Source of the DNA: an uncultured Lachnospiraceae bacterium | Lineage (GTDB): Bacteria > Bacillota > Clostridia > Lachnospirales > Lachnospiraceae | Direction of reading: 5' to 3' | Length of the DNA: 64,000 nt | NCBI GenBank assembly: GCA_902775895.1 | Contig: CACYNO010000001.1 | Span: 372,001-436,000 of the forward strand | Part shown: positions 8,321 to 17,371 of the stretch, one piece after another | Layout of the letters: the number at the start of each line of letters is the position of its first letter | Position numbering within the stretch: the first letter of the stretch is position 1 | Made by a program: the position numbers and the translations under genes | Notes under the pieces: generated by a model | What the model saw: only the letters and a program-made list of their open reading frames with translations | What the model was told of the DNA's origin: nothing | The model's database searches: none

Positions 8321-10237
8321 ATGGCAGAAAAAAAATACGGTGCAGAGAATATATCTATCTTAGAAGGACTTGAAGCGGTAAGAAAAAGACCGGGTATGTA
8401 CATAGGAAGTGTGGGGACCAGAGGTCTGAATCATCTTATCTATGAGATAGTTGATAACTCTGTGGATGAACACCTGGCGGGTTTTTGTAAAGAGATAGGT
8501 GTCACCCTTAATAAGGACGGTTCTGTTACAGTAGAGGATAACGGAAGGGGTATACCCGTAAATATCCATCCGGGAGCAGGAGTGTCTGCCGTAGAGGTAG
8601 TGTTTACCATACTTCATTCCGGAGGTAAGTTCGGAGATGAGACGTATAAGATATCAGGTGGTCTTCACGGCGTTGGTTCTGCCGTGGTTAATGCATTGTC
8701 CAAATATCTGAAAGTAACCGTAAAAAGAGACGGAAAAAAATACACCCAGGAATTTGAAAGAGGAAAACCTTTATATGCATTAAAGGAAACGGGCACATGT
8801 CCTAAAAAGGATACAGGTACTACGGTAACATTTTTACCGGATGATGAGATATTTGAAAAAACGGTATTTAAAGCTGAATCCATACGATCCAGGCTGCATG
8901 AGACAGCTTATCTCAACCCTGATCTGAAGATCGATTTTGAGGATAAACGGGAAGGTTTGGAATGCAAAGAGGTTTATTATGAGCCGGACGGTCTGAGTGC
9001 GTATGTCAGAGAACTAAACAAAGGCAAGGAAGCGGTTTGTGACATAGTAAGATTTTCGGATACAGTCGATAATGTGGAGGTGGAGATTGCTTTTCAGTTC
9101 GTGGATGTATTTGAAGAAAACATCCTCGGATTTTGTAATACCATTTTCACCCAGGAAGGCGGCACCCACATAACCGGCTTTAAGACCAAATTTACTACCA
9201 TCATCAATCAGTATGCCAGGGAGCTTGGGGTTTTAAAGGATAAAGATGCCAACTTTACGGGATACGATGTAAGAAACGGCATGACTGCCATTGTTGCCAT
9301 AAAGCATCCGGACCCGAGGTTTGAAGGACAGACAAAGACCAAGCTGGACAACCCTGATGCCGCAAATATTGTGGCAGGTATAACCGGGACAGGTGTCACC
9401 CACTTTTTTGATAAAAACCCGGACCAGCTTAAAGCCGTGCTTGAGTGTGCACTTAAATCAGCAAAGATAAGAAAAGCTGAAGAAAAAACCAGGTCAAATA
9501 TGCTTTCCAAATCAAAGTTTTCATTTGACAGCAACGGAAAGCTTGCAAACTGTGAGAGTAAAAAGCCGGAAGAGTGCGAAATATTTATTGTTGAGGGAGA
9601 TTCTGCGGGAGGCTCTGCAAAGACTGCGAGAAACAGGGCCACTCAGGCCATACTTCCCATACGCGGAAAGATATTGAATGTTGAAAAGGCCGGTATAGAT
9701 AAGGTCCTCGGCAATGCAGAGATACAGGCAATGATCCTGGCTTTCGGCTGCGGATTCCTTGAAGGTTACGGAAATGACTTTGATATAAGCAAGCTGCGCT
9801 ATGACAAGATAGTTATTATGACTGATGCAGACGTTGACGGTGCGCATATAGATACGCTTCTTCTTACCTTCTTTTACAGATTCATGCCGGAACTTATTAC
9901 CCACGGACATGTATATATTGCCACACCGCCTCTCTATCAGGTAAAACCGAAAAAAGGTGAGGCGCAGTATCTTTACGATGACAGGGCTTTGGAAAAATAC
10001 AGAAGCGAGCACGAAGGTGAAAGCTTTGAGATACAAAGATATAAGGGTCTCGGAGAGATGGATCCTGAACAGCTGTGGGAAACAACTTTAAATCCTGAAA
10101 CAAGGATATTAAAACAGGTCGAGATAGAAGACGGGATACTTGCGTCTCAGGTGACGGAAATGCTTATGGGAAGTGAAGTTCCGCCAAGACGTGAATTTAT
10201 ATATGAACACGCTGATGAAGCTGTGATAGATGCTTGA
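8321..10237 (+). CDS. Type IIA DNA topoisomerase, ATPase subunit (GyrB/ParE family)
   Basis: 638 residues. GHKL ATPase domain: IVDNSVDEHLAG, VEDNGRGIPV and GGLHGVGSAVVNALS; then a transducer domain and a TOPRIM domain with EGDSAGGSAK and TDADVDGAHIDTLLL, and the C-terminal RYKGLGEMDPEQLWETT. It pairs with the gene 13 bp downstream to form an A2B2 enzyme. The ending EVPPRREFI looks gyrase-like, but the neighbourhood lacks dnaA, dnaN and recF, which normally flank gyrBA in Firmicutes, so this may be the topoisomerase IV pair. I leave the symbol open. Confidence 0.9.
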   Translation: MAEKKYGAENISILEGLEAVRKRPGMYIGSVGTRGLNHLIYEIVDNSVDEHLAGFCKEIGVTLNKDGSVTVEDNGRGIPVNIHPGAGVSAVEVVFTILHSGGKFGDETYKISGGLHGVGSAVVNALSKYLKVTVKRDGKKYTQEFERGKPLYALKETGTCPKKDTGTTVTFLPDDEIFEKTVFKAESIRSRLHETAYLNPDLKIDFEDKREGLECKEVYYEPDGLSAYVRELNKGKEAVCDIVRFSDTVDNVEVEIAFQFVDVFEENILGFCNTIFTQEGGTHITGFKTKFTTIINQYARELGVLKDKDANFTGYDVRNGMTAIVAIKHPDPRFEGQTKTKLDNPDAANIVAGITGTGVTHFFDKNPDQLKAVLECALKSAKIRKAEEKTRSNMLSKSKFSFDSNGKLANCESKKPEECEIFIVEGDSAGGSAKTARNRATQAILPIRGKILNVEKAGIDKVLGNAEIQAMILAFGCGFLEGYGNDFDISKLRYDKIVIMTDADVDGAHIDTLLLTFFYRFMPELITHGHVYIATPPLYQVKPKKGEAQYLYDDRALEKYRSEHEGESFEIQRYKGLGEMDPEQLWETTLNPETRILKQVEIEDGILASQVTEMLMGSEVPPRREFIYEHADEAVIDA

Positions 10238-10250
10238 TAAGGGAGATAAA

Positions 10251-12545
10251 ATGGCAGAACAGATAGTAAAAACCGAATATTCGGAGGTTATGCAAAAATC
10301 ATATATTGATTATTCCATGAGTGTTATAACCGCAAGGGCACTACCTGATATACGTGACGGATTAAAACCCGTTCAGAGAAGAGTTCTTTATGCGATGGAC
10401 AGACTCGGGCTTAATGCGGACAAGCCGCACAGGAAGTCTGCACGTATCGTGGGAGATGCCATGGGTAAATATCACCCTCACGGAGACAGCTCCATTTACG
10501 AGACTCTTGTTGTGATGTCCCAGGATTTTAAAAAGGGCATGGCTCTTGTAGACGGACACGGAAACTTCGGCTCCATTGAGGGAGACGGAGCTGCGGCCAT
10601 GCGATACACGGAAGCAAAGCTCAAAAAATTTACCCAGGAGGTGTTTCTTGCCGACCTGGATAAAAATATCGTCGAATTCATACCGAATTTTGACGGTTCG
10701 GAATATGAACCCGAGGTTCTTCCCGTAAGGGTGCCCAATATCCTTATAAATGGTGCGGACGGTATCGCGGTAGGAATGGTCACAAATATTCCCACCCATA
10801 ATCTTTCTGAGGTTGTGGATGCTGTGATATATTACCTGAACAATTCCGTCCTTGAAAAAAGAGACGTGGAGTTAAGCGAGCTTATGGAACTTTGTCCGGG
10901 TCCGGATTTTCCGACAGGCGGTATAGTTATCAACAAGTCTGAGCTCCACGACATTTACCGTGACGGTGTCGGTAAGATCAAACTCAGGGGTAAAGTGGAA
11001 CTTGAAGAGGTTAAGGGACGTTCTGCTAAGGATCGTCTCGTTATTAAAGAGATTCCTTATACAATGATCGGCGGTAATATTTCCAAATTTATGCAGGATG
11101 TTTACGCACTTGTAGAGAGCCGCCAGCTTACGGAGGTTACGGACATTTCCAACGAGTCCTCAAAAGACGGTATCAGGATCGTTCTTGAACTTAAAAAAGA
11201 CGCTGACGTGGAATATGTGAAGAACCTTCTTTACAAAAAGACCAAGCTGGAGGACACTTTCGGTGTAAATATGCTGGCCATAGTTGACGGCAGACCGGAG
11301 ACCTTGGGCTTTAAGGATATCATCAGACATTTCTGTGATTTCCAGATCGAACTTAATACCAAGAAATACACCACGCTTCTTGAAAAGGAAGAGGAAAATA
11401 AAGAGATAAAAGAAGGCCTTATCGCCGCAGTGGATGTCATCGATCTTATCATCGAGATCCTCCGGGGCAGTAAGAATCTTGCCATGGCTAAGGGCTGTCT
11501 TATAAACGGTGAGACAAAGGATATTAATTTTAAAAGCCCCGCGTCTAAAAAGGCTGCTTCAAAGCTTTCTTTTACAGAGAGGCAGGCAGATGCCATACTT
11601 GCCATGCGACTTTCAAAGCTTATAGGTCTTGAAGTGGAGGCTCTGCAGGAAGAGTATGAGAAGTGCCTGAAAGCGATCAAAGAGTATACAAAGATCCTGA
11701 AGAACAAAAAGACCATGATCAACGTGATCATAAAAGATCTTGAAAAGATCAAAAAGGATTATGCTGTTCCCAGACGTACTCTTATAGAAGACGGGGAAGC
11801 AGCCGTTATACCTGATAAGCCGATGGTCATTCAGGAGCTTGTAATGCTTATGGACCGTTTTGGTTATGTAAAGACTATAGACAGATCCGTTTATGAAAAA
11901 AACAAAGAGACGGCTGATGCCGATAATAAAACGGTATTGCCGGTACTTAATACAGACACGTTGTGTATATTTACAGATGCGGGTAATATGCACCGGGTAA
12001 ATGTAAAGGATATGCCCCAGACCAAGCTTAAAGACAAGGGGGTGCCAATAGACAATTTGTCCAATTACAGATCTTCTGATGAGGAGATAGTCTATATGTG
12101 TCCGGCGAAGGAACTTGATGAAGCTGCTGCCATGTCATCTGAAGAGTCACTGCTATTTGTTACACAGAATGCAATGATAAAAAGAGTCAGCGCAGATGAA
12201 TTTGTGGTAAGCAAAAGAACCATTGCGGCGACAAAGCTTGCCGAAAAGGACAAACTTCTTACCATCATAAATCTGTATGAGCACAAGAGTCTTTTTGACG
12301 GAGCCGAAAGCGAAGGACAGATGTCCATATCCTCCGGAGATCCGCAGGAAAGAACCGTTTCTTTGGTCACTAAAAAGGGATATAAACTTAGATTTCCTCT
12401 TAGTGAAGTCCCGGGAAAGAAAAAGGGTGCTGTAGGCGTCCGCGGCATGAAGCTTGGAGACGGAGACGTTCTTAAAGAAGCAGAAGTAATAAAGGGAAAA
12501 GTTAAAGGTACTGTAGGACACAGAGATGCCAAAGGGAGAAAATAA
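10251..12545 (+). CDS. Type IIA DNA topoisomerase, breakage-reunion subunit (GyrA/ParC family)
   Basis: 764 residues. Winged-helix domain with the quinolone-determining segment KYHPHGDSSIYETLV, catalytic tyrosine in AAAMRYTEAKL (about residue 118), tower and coiled-coil with ADAILAMRLSKLIGLE, then a C-terminal beta-pinwheel. The last blade has GKKKGAVGVRGMKL, which resembles repeats in both GyrA and ParC; a canonical GyrA box (QRRGGRG-like) is not evident, favouring ParC or a divergent GyrA. ATG 10251, five bases after GGGAG, is preferred to ATG 10230, which lacks a ribosome binding site and overlaps the upstream gene. Confidence 0.9.
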   Translation: MAEQIVKTEYSEVMQKSYIDYSMSVITARALPDIRDGLKPVQRRVLYAMDRLGLNADKPHRKSARIVGDAMGKYHPHGDSSIYETLVVMSQDFKKGMALVDGHGNFGSIEGDGAAAMRYTEAKLKKFTQEVFLADLDKNIVEFIPNFDGSEYEPEVLPVRVPNILINGADGIAVGMVTNIPTHNLSEVVDAVIYYLNNSVLEKRDVELSELMELCPGPDFPTGGIVINKSELHDIYRDGVGKIKLRGKVELEEVKGRSAKDRLVIKEIPYTMIGGNISKFMQDVYALVESRQLTEVTDISNESSKDGIRIVLELKKDADVEYVKNLLYKKTKLEDTFGVNMLAIVDGRPETLGFKDIIRHFCDFQIELNTKKYTTLLEKEEENKEIKEGLIAAVDVIDLIIEILRGSKNLAMAKGCLINGETKDINFKSPASKKAASKLSFTERQADAILAMRLSKLIGLEVEALQEEYEKCLKAIKEYTKILKNKKTMINVIIKDLEKIKKDYAVPRRTLIEDGEAAVIPDKPMVIQELVMLMDRFGYVKTIDRSVYEKNKETADADNKTVLPVLNTDTLCIFTDAGNMHRVNVKDMPQTKLKDKGVPIDNLSNYRSSDEEIVYMCPAKELDEAAAMSSEESLLFVTQNAMIKRVSADEFVVSKRTIAATKLAEKDKLLTIINLYEHKSLFDGAESEGQMSISSGDPQERTVSLVTKKGYKLRFPLSEVPGKKKGAVGVRGMKLGDGDVLKEAEVIKGKVKGTVGHRDAKGRK

Positions 12546-12600
12546 AAAAACGGTCACGTGATCGCTCAGTGATACAGAGCGGTCAATGTGACCGTTTTTT
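12545..12600. terminator. Bidirectional intrinsic terminator between topoisomerase genes and argH
   Basis: AAAAAACGGTCAC (12545-12557) pairs with GTGACCGTTTTTT (12588-12600), and an inner GATCGCTC/GAGCGGTC pairing extends the stem. T-runs on both strands suit the convergent arrangement. Confidence 0.85.
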
Positions 12601-12605
12601 ATGGT

Positions 12606-12655
12606 TGTCACAGGTGTTGTCAAGAGAACCGTCCCCGTGTCATCACCGTGTCGCC
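12606..12655. repeat. REP-like palindrome (single copy)
   Basis: On the minus strand it contains TGACACGGGGACGGTTCTC followed by TTGACA, bracketed by GGTG and CACC. This resembles the REP/BIME-type palindromes with a GGGGACGGTTCT core seen near IS200-like (RAYT) transposases in many bacteria; that resemblance is from memory. It lies between the stop codon of argH and the shared terminator. No transposase is present in the window. Confidence 0.55.
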
Positions 12656-14026
12656 TTATTTAACATATTCATTATAAAAGGCAATCGCTTTTTCCATACT
12701 TTCCCTTCCCGGAGCACCGGTGGTGATACGTGTATCAACGCAGGTTTTAAGACTGATGGCATCATAGAAATCGTCTTTAAAGACATCCGAAAAACCATGG
12801 AGTTCTTCCATGCTCATTTCATCAATAGACTTGTTTTTTTCTATACAGTAAAGAACGATACGTCCTATAATCCCGTGGGCATCCCTGAATGCAACACCGT
12901 TTTTTACAAGATAGTCGGCAGCGTCAGTAGCATTTGTAAATCCGCGTTTGGAGCTTTCTTCCATACGATCATTATTAAACTTAATTGTATCGATCATGCC
13001 GGCAAATAAAGTAACAGACATATTAACCGTATCGACCACGTCAAATATCTGTTCTTTATCCTCCTGCATATCTTTGTTATAAGCCAACGGAAGAGCTTTC
13101 ATTGTTGTAAGAAGTGACATAAGGGAACCGTAGACCCTTCCCGTCTTTCCCCTGACGAGTTCAGCGATATCAGGGTTTTTCTTTTGGGGCATAATGGAGC
13201 TTCCGGTACTGTAAGCATCATCAAGCTCAACAAAACCGTAATCATTGGAATTCCAAATACATATCTCTTCGGAAAAACGGCTAAGATGCATCATGATTAT
13301 GGAGGCTGCGTTTAAGAACTCTATAGCATAATCACGATCTGATACAGAGTCCATGGAGTTTCTGGTAGGTCCGTCAAATCCAAGTTTTTCCGCACAGTAT
13401 TCCCTGTCAAGCGGGTAAGTGGTCCCTGCGAGAGCGCCTGCTCCGAGAGGGCATAGGTTTAGTCTTTTTCTGCAATCAGAAAGCCTGCTCCTGTCTCTGA
13501 TCAGCATCTCGAAATATGCACTGAAATGATGTGCCACGGTAACAGGCTGGGCTTTTTGCAGATGTGTGAACCCGGGTATATATGTGTCAACATTTTCTTT
13601 AATGATACGCAGAAGTATCTTTTGGAATTCCAGTATGTTATCTGAAAGAATATCTATCTGTTCCCTTACAAACATACGTGTATCAAGCGCAACCTGATCG
13701 TTCCTGCTTCTTCCTGTATGAAGTTTTTTGCCTGTTTCGCCAATACGCTCAATGAGAGTGGCTTCAACAAAGGTATGGATATCCTCATATGTATCATCAA
13801 TGATCAGAGTTCCGTTTTCGATGTCAGCCAATATGCCCTCAAGCCCTTTTATGATCGTATCAGATTCTTCTTTTGAAATGATACCCTGTTTTCCAAGCAT
13901 TCCCGCATGGATTATGCTGCCCCTTATATCATGGGAATACAGCTTTTTATCAAATGAAATTGATGCATTGAAATCATTTACCAGCTGGTTTGTCTCGGTC
14001 GTGAAACGTCCGCCCCATAATTTCAT
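12656..14026 (-). CDS. argH: Argininosuccinate lyase
   Basis: 456 residues of the fumarase/aspartase superfamily; cleaves argininosuccinate to arginine and fumarate, the last step of arginine synthesis. Markers: N-terminal LWGGRFTTETNQLV, HTGRSRNDQVALDTRMF, THLQKAQPVTVAHH with the catalytic histidine, and the mobile loop GSSIMPQKKNPDIAEL (about residues 275-290). argG is not nearby. The gene begins one base after the stop of the upstream membrane protein gene (14028), so it is probably translated from that transcript; AGGGAGGAAAAT precedes the ATG. Confidence 0.96.
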   Translation of the reverse strand: MKLWGGRFTTETNQLVNDFNASISFDKKLYSHDIRGSIIHAGMLGKQGIISKEESDTIIKGLEGILADIENGTLIIDDTYEDIHTFVEATLIERIGETGKKLHTGRSRNDQVALDTRMFVREQIDILSDNILEFQKILLRIIKENVDTYIPGFTHLQKAQPVTVAHHFSAYFEMLIRDRSRLSDCRKRLNLCPLGAGALAGTTYPLDREYCAEKLGFDGPTRNSMDSVSDRDYAIEFLNAASIIMMHLSRFSEEICIWNSNDYGFVELDDAYSTGSSIMPQKKNPDIAELVRGKTGRVYGSLMSLLTTMKALPLAYNKDMQEDKEQIFDVVDTVNMSVTLFAGMIDTIKFNNDRMEESSKRGFTNATDAADYLVKNGVAFRDAHGIIGRIVLYCIEKNKSIDEMSMEELHGFSDVFKDDFYDAISLKTCVDTRITTGAPGRESMEKAIAFYNEYVK

Positions 14027-14027
14027 G

Positions 14028-16577
14028 TTATTTTCCTCCCTTTGATCTTTTTTTACTGATTATCATCCACGTTGCGACTATACCCACACTTACAAGACTG
14101 ATGATCACTCCCGGTGCAAGTCCGTAAGGAGTATATTTTAACACTACTTCATGTTCTCCGGCCTCTGTATTGAAAGAGAGGAATGCTCCCATGGCAGGCA
14201 GAGCTTCCTGTTTCTTGCCGTCCACAAAAACGGTCCAGCCTTTTTCATAAGGAATACTGAACATATATCTTCCTGAAGAATCTGCGTTATATTTGCCCTG
14301 CACTTCAGTGTCGGAAATATAAGTGATATCAAATCCTGATGGGGCAAGTTTTTCGTAACCTTCCACAAGCTTGTTAACGTCCATATAAGATATAAAACCG
14401 GTCATCTCATCATCAGAATTAAGAACCATGGTTTCATCCTTTTGTATATAACCCAGATCGATGAGACGGTTGTGCTTCTTTATATCGCTGAATGAAAGGG
14501 TCTCACCTTCGTCTATACATGCGGTTATATCTTCTGGAAGAGTACCTGTAAAAGTAATAAAATAATGTCCGTCCTGTTTTGCTTTGAACGTGTATTCTTT
14601 AACTCCTTCAAGGTCATACAGGTTAGTGAAAAGATCTGATATACCTGTAGCCTCTTCAAACACAACATTCTGGTGATTGATGGCACTGCTGACAGATGCA
14701 GATTTTTCAGGAGCATTTTTTGCAAGTTCTTCCGGGATCATATAGCCCAGAGGAAGGGTGTTGTCATTTTTGTACACATAAAGACCGTTATGCTCAAAAT
14801 GGAATTTTTTGACCGGGTCATTTTCGTTAAGCTTAGTAGTAGATATGATATATTTAGAAGATAAAAACATATCCAGCAGATTTGTTGCTCCCAGACGCTG
14901 GTAAGAGTTCATTGAAGCCTTTGTACCAAATGATTTATAAAAATCAGAAACCCCTGCTATGGAAGTGGAAGAGAAGGCATTCACGGATCTGTATGAATAC
15001 CATGATCCGTCGTTTGCCGTTCTTGCCGCTTCCTGATCCACCCGGTAAAACTCCGTGTCTGTATTTTCGTTTTTTATGCGCCTCAGGATCTCGGCGTAAT
15101 TATCATCATTTTTACAATACTCCGTGTAGTTTACAAGCCCCAGACCCGTATTAAACATGTGGGTGGAGCATTCCGTTATGGCAACTGCAAAAAGCCCTAA
15201 GGTTGCAAAGATACGGACGGAGCTTTTTCGTCTGAATAAGAGAAACAGCGTAAAATATGCTCCCAGAAAAGCGGCGTTAAGAAGTATGAGCAGTAAGGAA
15301 TAAGAAAAACTGTCCTCGTCGGCTACGGTCTTGTCTCCATGATATGCAATGGCTGTTATTATAAGAAGCGTGGCACAGATCTCGGCTGAGATGAGTATGT
15401 CTCTTTTCTTAGTGTCTTTAAAATGGGTTACTGCTTCAAATCCCATGATAAGCACAAAGAAAATGTAAATAAATGACTGGCGGGCAGGAAGGCAATTGGG
15501 GAAATGGAACCCGTGCCAGATATATTCAGGAACATTGAACATGAAGGAAAATAAAAATATACCTATGATGATCCCTTTAACGATCTTTTCCTTTGCAGGT
15601 ATCTTTCTGCATAAGAAATAAAGCGGTAAAAGGGCGACGCTGAATATACCGCAGTAAATATTCGGATAGTGCTCAAGCCATGTATAAGAAGGCGAATAAG
15701 TCATGTGCCTTGAGAATTCCTGTAGGAAAGAATGATACGCCTTAAACACCGTTGGAAATGTGGAAGAAGATGAAGCAGACTGTCCGAAAGCAAAAATCTC
15801 AGGCAATAAAAGTACTGCCGCAAGCCCTGCGGCTATTGCAGCGGCGATCAGAAACAGTATGATCCTTTTTATTACCGCAAAACGTTCACCCGATCTGTCC
15901 ATAAGAAATAAAAGACAGATAAAGTAGATGACTGCGGCAAAAACAACCATTATTGAAATATAATAGTTAAATAAAACACTCAGACCAAGTGCTATTATGA
16001 ACAGAAATGGTTTTTTCTTGTGAACCAGACGTTCCAGTCCAAGCATTACAAGCGGAAAAACCGCAACACAATCAAGCCACATGATATTCCATGCAAAGGC
16101 CGCAATATAGCCTGACATGCAATAAAACAGGGCAAATATACATATGATCACGCTCTTAGAGCGGAAACGATTGGAAGCATAGATCGTAAAAAAGAGTGAT
16201 GCAAGCATCATCTTTATTACAATGATCATATCCATGAGGGGTGCTGTCATGGAATGTGGTGTAAAAGCCAGCAGAAAATTCAGCGGGCTTGAAAGGTAAT
16301 ATGCAAAAAGAGAGGTAAAGTTGGTACCAAGTCCTATATTCCATGAATAAAAAAGGCTGCCGCCGTTATGAAGCTTGTTTGACATCTCCGAAAAAAACGG
16401 ACAGTACTGGTGATACATATCGGATGTAAGATACACACTATGCCCGAAAGGAGATATCCCTTTGATCGCAAAAAGGACCAAAAAAATCGCCAACGGCATT
16501 ATGAGTGCTATCAGATAAATGATATTACCTGAAAGAATTCTGTTTTTATTTTTTTCAATGAATTTTCCCCTGCTCAA
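14028..16577 (-). CDS. YfhO-family multispanning membrane protein (likely glycosyltransferase-type)
   Basis: 849 residues with an N-terminal segment of some 13-14 transmembrane helices. The loop SVYLTSDMYHQYCPFFSEM after helix 1 carries the acidic residue expected of GT-C-like enzymes. A soluble extracytoplasmic domain (about 500-810) and a last helix plus basic tail complete it. Bacillus YfhO and relatives act in lipoteichoic-acid or lipid glycosylation; the substrate here is unknown. The start is TTG 16577 behind GGAGAAG: the in-frame ATG at 16643 lies inside the promoter at 16615-16644 and cannot be in the mRNA if that promoter is used. Confidence 0.82.
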   Translation of the reverse strand: MSRGKFIEKNKNRILSGNIIYLIALIMPLAIFLVLFAIKGISPFGHSVYLTSDMYHQYCPFFSEMSNKLHNGGSLFYSWNIGLGTNFTSLFAYYLSSPLNFLLAFTPHSMTAPLMDMIIVIKMMLASLFFTIYASNRFRSKSVIICIFALFYCMSGYIAAFAWNIMWLDCVAVFPLVMLGLERLVHKKKPFLFIIALGLSVLFNYYISIMVVFAAVIYFICLLFLMDRSGERFAVIKRIILFLIAAAIAAGLAAVLLLPEIFAFGQSASSSSTFPTVFKAYHSFLQEFSRHMTYSPSYTWLEHYPNIYCGIFSVALLPLYFLCRKIPAKEKIVKGIIIGIFLFSFMFNVPEYIWHGFHFPNCLPARQSFIYIFFVLIMGFEAVTHFKDTKKRDILISAEICATLLIITAIAYHGDKTVADEDSFSYSLLLILLNAAFLGAYFTLFLLFRRKSSVRIFATLGLFAVAITECSTHMFNTGLGLVNYTEYCKNDDNYAEILRRIKNENTDTEFYRVDQEAARTANDGSWYSYRSVNAFSSTSIAGVSDFYKSFGTKASMNSYQRLGATNLLDMFLSSKYIISTTKLNENDPVKKFHFEHNGLYVYKNDNTLPLGYMIPEELAKNAPEKSASVSSAINHQNVVFEEATGISDLFTNLYDLEGVKEYTFKAKQDGHYFITFTGTLPEDITACIDEGETLSFSDIKKHNRLIDLGYIQKDETMVLNSDDEMTGFISYMDVNKLVEGYEKLAPSGFDITYISDTEVQGKYNADSSGRYMFSIPYEKGWTVFVDGKKQEALPAMGAFLSFNTEAGEHEVVLKYTPYGLAPGVIISLVSVGIVATWMIISKKRSKGGK

Positions 16578-16614
16578 AGATTCTTCTCCGTTCAAATTAT
16601 TATTACAGCATAAT

Positions 16615-16644
16615 ATCATAATTATTACGTCCGATAAAGTCAAT
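16615..16644 (-). promoter_or_regulatory. Promoter for the yfhO-like gene and argH
   Basis: Minus-strand TTGACT (16644-16639), an 18-bp spacer, and TATGAT (16620-16615). Predicted start near 16608, about 30 bases before the TTG initiator. Confidence 0.7.
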
Positions 16645-16660
16645 TTTTGTTTAAAAACTC

Positions 16661-16689
16661 TTGTATTTAGGGCTTTGTTTGGGTATTAT
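16661..16689 (+). promoter_or_regulatory. Candidate promoter for comEA
   Basis: TTGTAT (16661-16666), a 17-bp spacer, TATTAT (16684-16689). The transcript would carry a short leader of about 45 bases that includes the hairpin over the Shine-Dalgarno at 16712-16733. Confidence 0.5.
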
Positions 16690-16711
16690 TTAAACAACTG
16701 CACTGAAGGGA

Positions 16712-16733
16712 CCTTAAGATGCGGATTTTAAGG
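16712..16733 (+). promoter_or_regulatory. Leader hairpin covering the comEA Shine-Dalgarno
   Basis: CCTTAA (16712-16717) pairs with TTAAGG (16728-16733) around a 10-base loop. The right arm overlaps AAGGAG (16730-16735), the ribosome binding site of comEA. A six-pair AT-rich stem is weak, so its effect may be mild. Confidence 0.35.
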
Positions 16734-16741
16734 AGTGCACA

Positions 16742-17353
16742 TTGAAAACAAAACAAATTAAACTATTAGTCATTATCGCGTCTGTGGCAGTTGCCGGGAT
16801 ATTTGCCTTTCAAAGATCAAAGGTATCCGATGCTTCGGATGAACTGATGATAGGAGAAAGGATGGAAGAGTCCGGAGAGAGTATTTCTTCCGAACCGGTT
16901 ACTGCACCGGTAGAACTTACGGCATATATTTGCGGAGAAGTAAGATCTCCCGGCGTATACAAAGTCGGATCCGGTGCGAGGATCTCCGAACTGGTGGATA
17001 AGGCAGGTGGCATGACTGAGGATGCGGATCTGACAAGCATTAATCTGGCCCGGGAAGTGACAGACGGTGAACAGATAATAATCGGTTCCGTAAAAGGCGG
17101 GCAGGTTGTTTCCGGTAGTGAACCCGGAAGCACATCAGGCACCGGCGATACAAGTACCGGTAAGCTCATAAACATAAACACGGCTGATAAGACTGCTTTA
17201 ATGACATTGCCCGGCATTGGAGAAGTGCGTGCCGAAGCTATAATCTCGTATCGCGATTCAAACGGTCTTTTTAAGAAAAAAGAGGATATAAAAAAAGTCT
17301 CGGGCATAAAAGACGGTTCTTATGACAAAATAAAAGATTTGATCACAGTATGA
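16742..17353 (+). CDS. comEA: ComEA-type DNA-binding competence protein
   Basis: 203 residues: one N-terminal membrane anchor (about 5-22), an SLBB/polysaccharide-export-like domain (ELTAYICGEVRSPGVYKVG ... GEQIIIG, about 57-117), a Ser/Gly/Thr linker, and a helix-hairpin-helix pair (LININTADKTALMTLPGIG ... FKKKEDIKKVSGI, about 138-203). ComEA binds double-stranded DNA at the cell surface and passes it to the ComEC channel, which is encoded 3 kb downstream. The start is TTG 16742, six bases after AAGGAG. A two-component system is placed between it and comEC. Confidence 0.88.
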   Translation: MKTKQIKLLVIIASVAVAGIFAFQRSKVSDASDELMIGERMEESGESISSEPVTAPVELTAYICGEVRSPGVYKVGSGARISELVDKAGGMTEDADLTSINLAREVTDGEQIIIGSVKGGQVVSGSEPGSTSGTGDTSTGKLININTADKTALMTLPGIGEVRAEAIISYRDSNGLFKKKEDIKKVSGIKDGSYDKIKDLITV

Positions 17354-17371
17354 TTATCCGGAGGAATAAAA

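Noticed and set aside
9521-10036. 171-codon open frame antisense to the topoisomerase B gene
   Set aside because: It lies wholly inside a well-supported gene on the other strand, has no ribosome binding site and no recognisable domain.
12153-12623. 156-codon antisense frame over the end of the topoisomerase A gene and the terminator
   Set aside because: It reads through the terminator hairpin and has aromatic-rich, low-quality composition typical of shadow frames.
12569-13009. 146-codon plus-strand frame opposite argH
   Set aside because: Starts within the terminator, overlaps conserved argH sequence, and no domain is seen.
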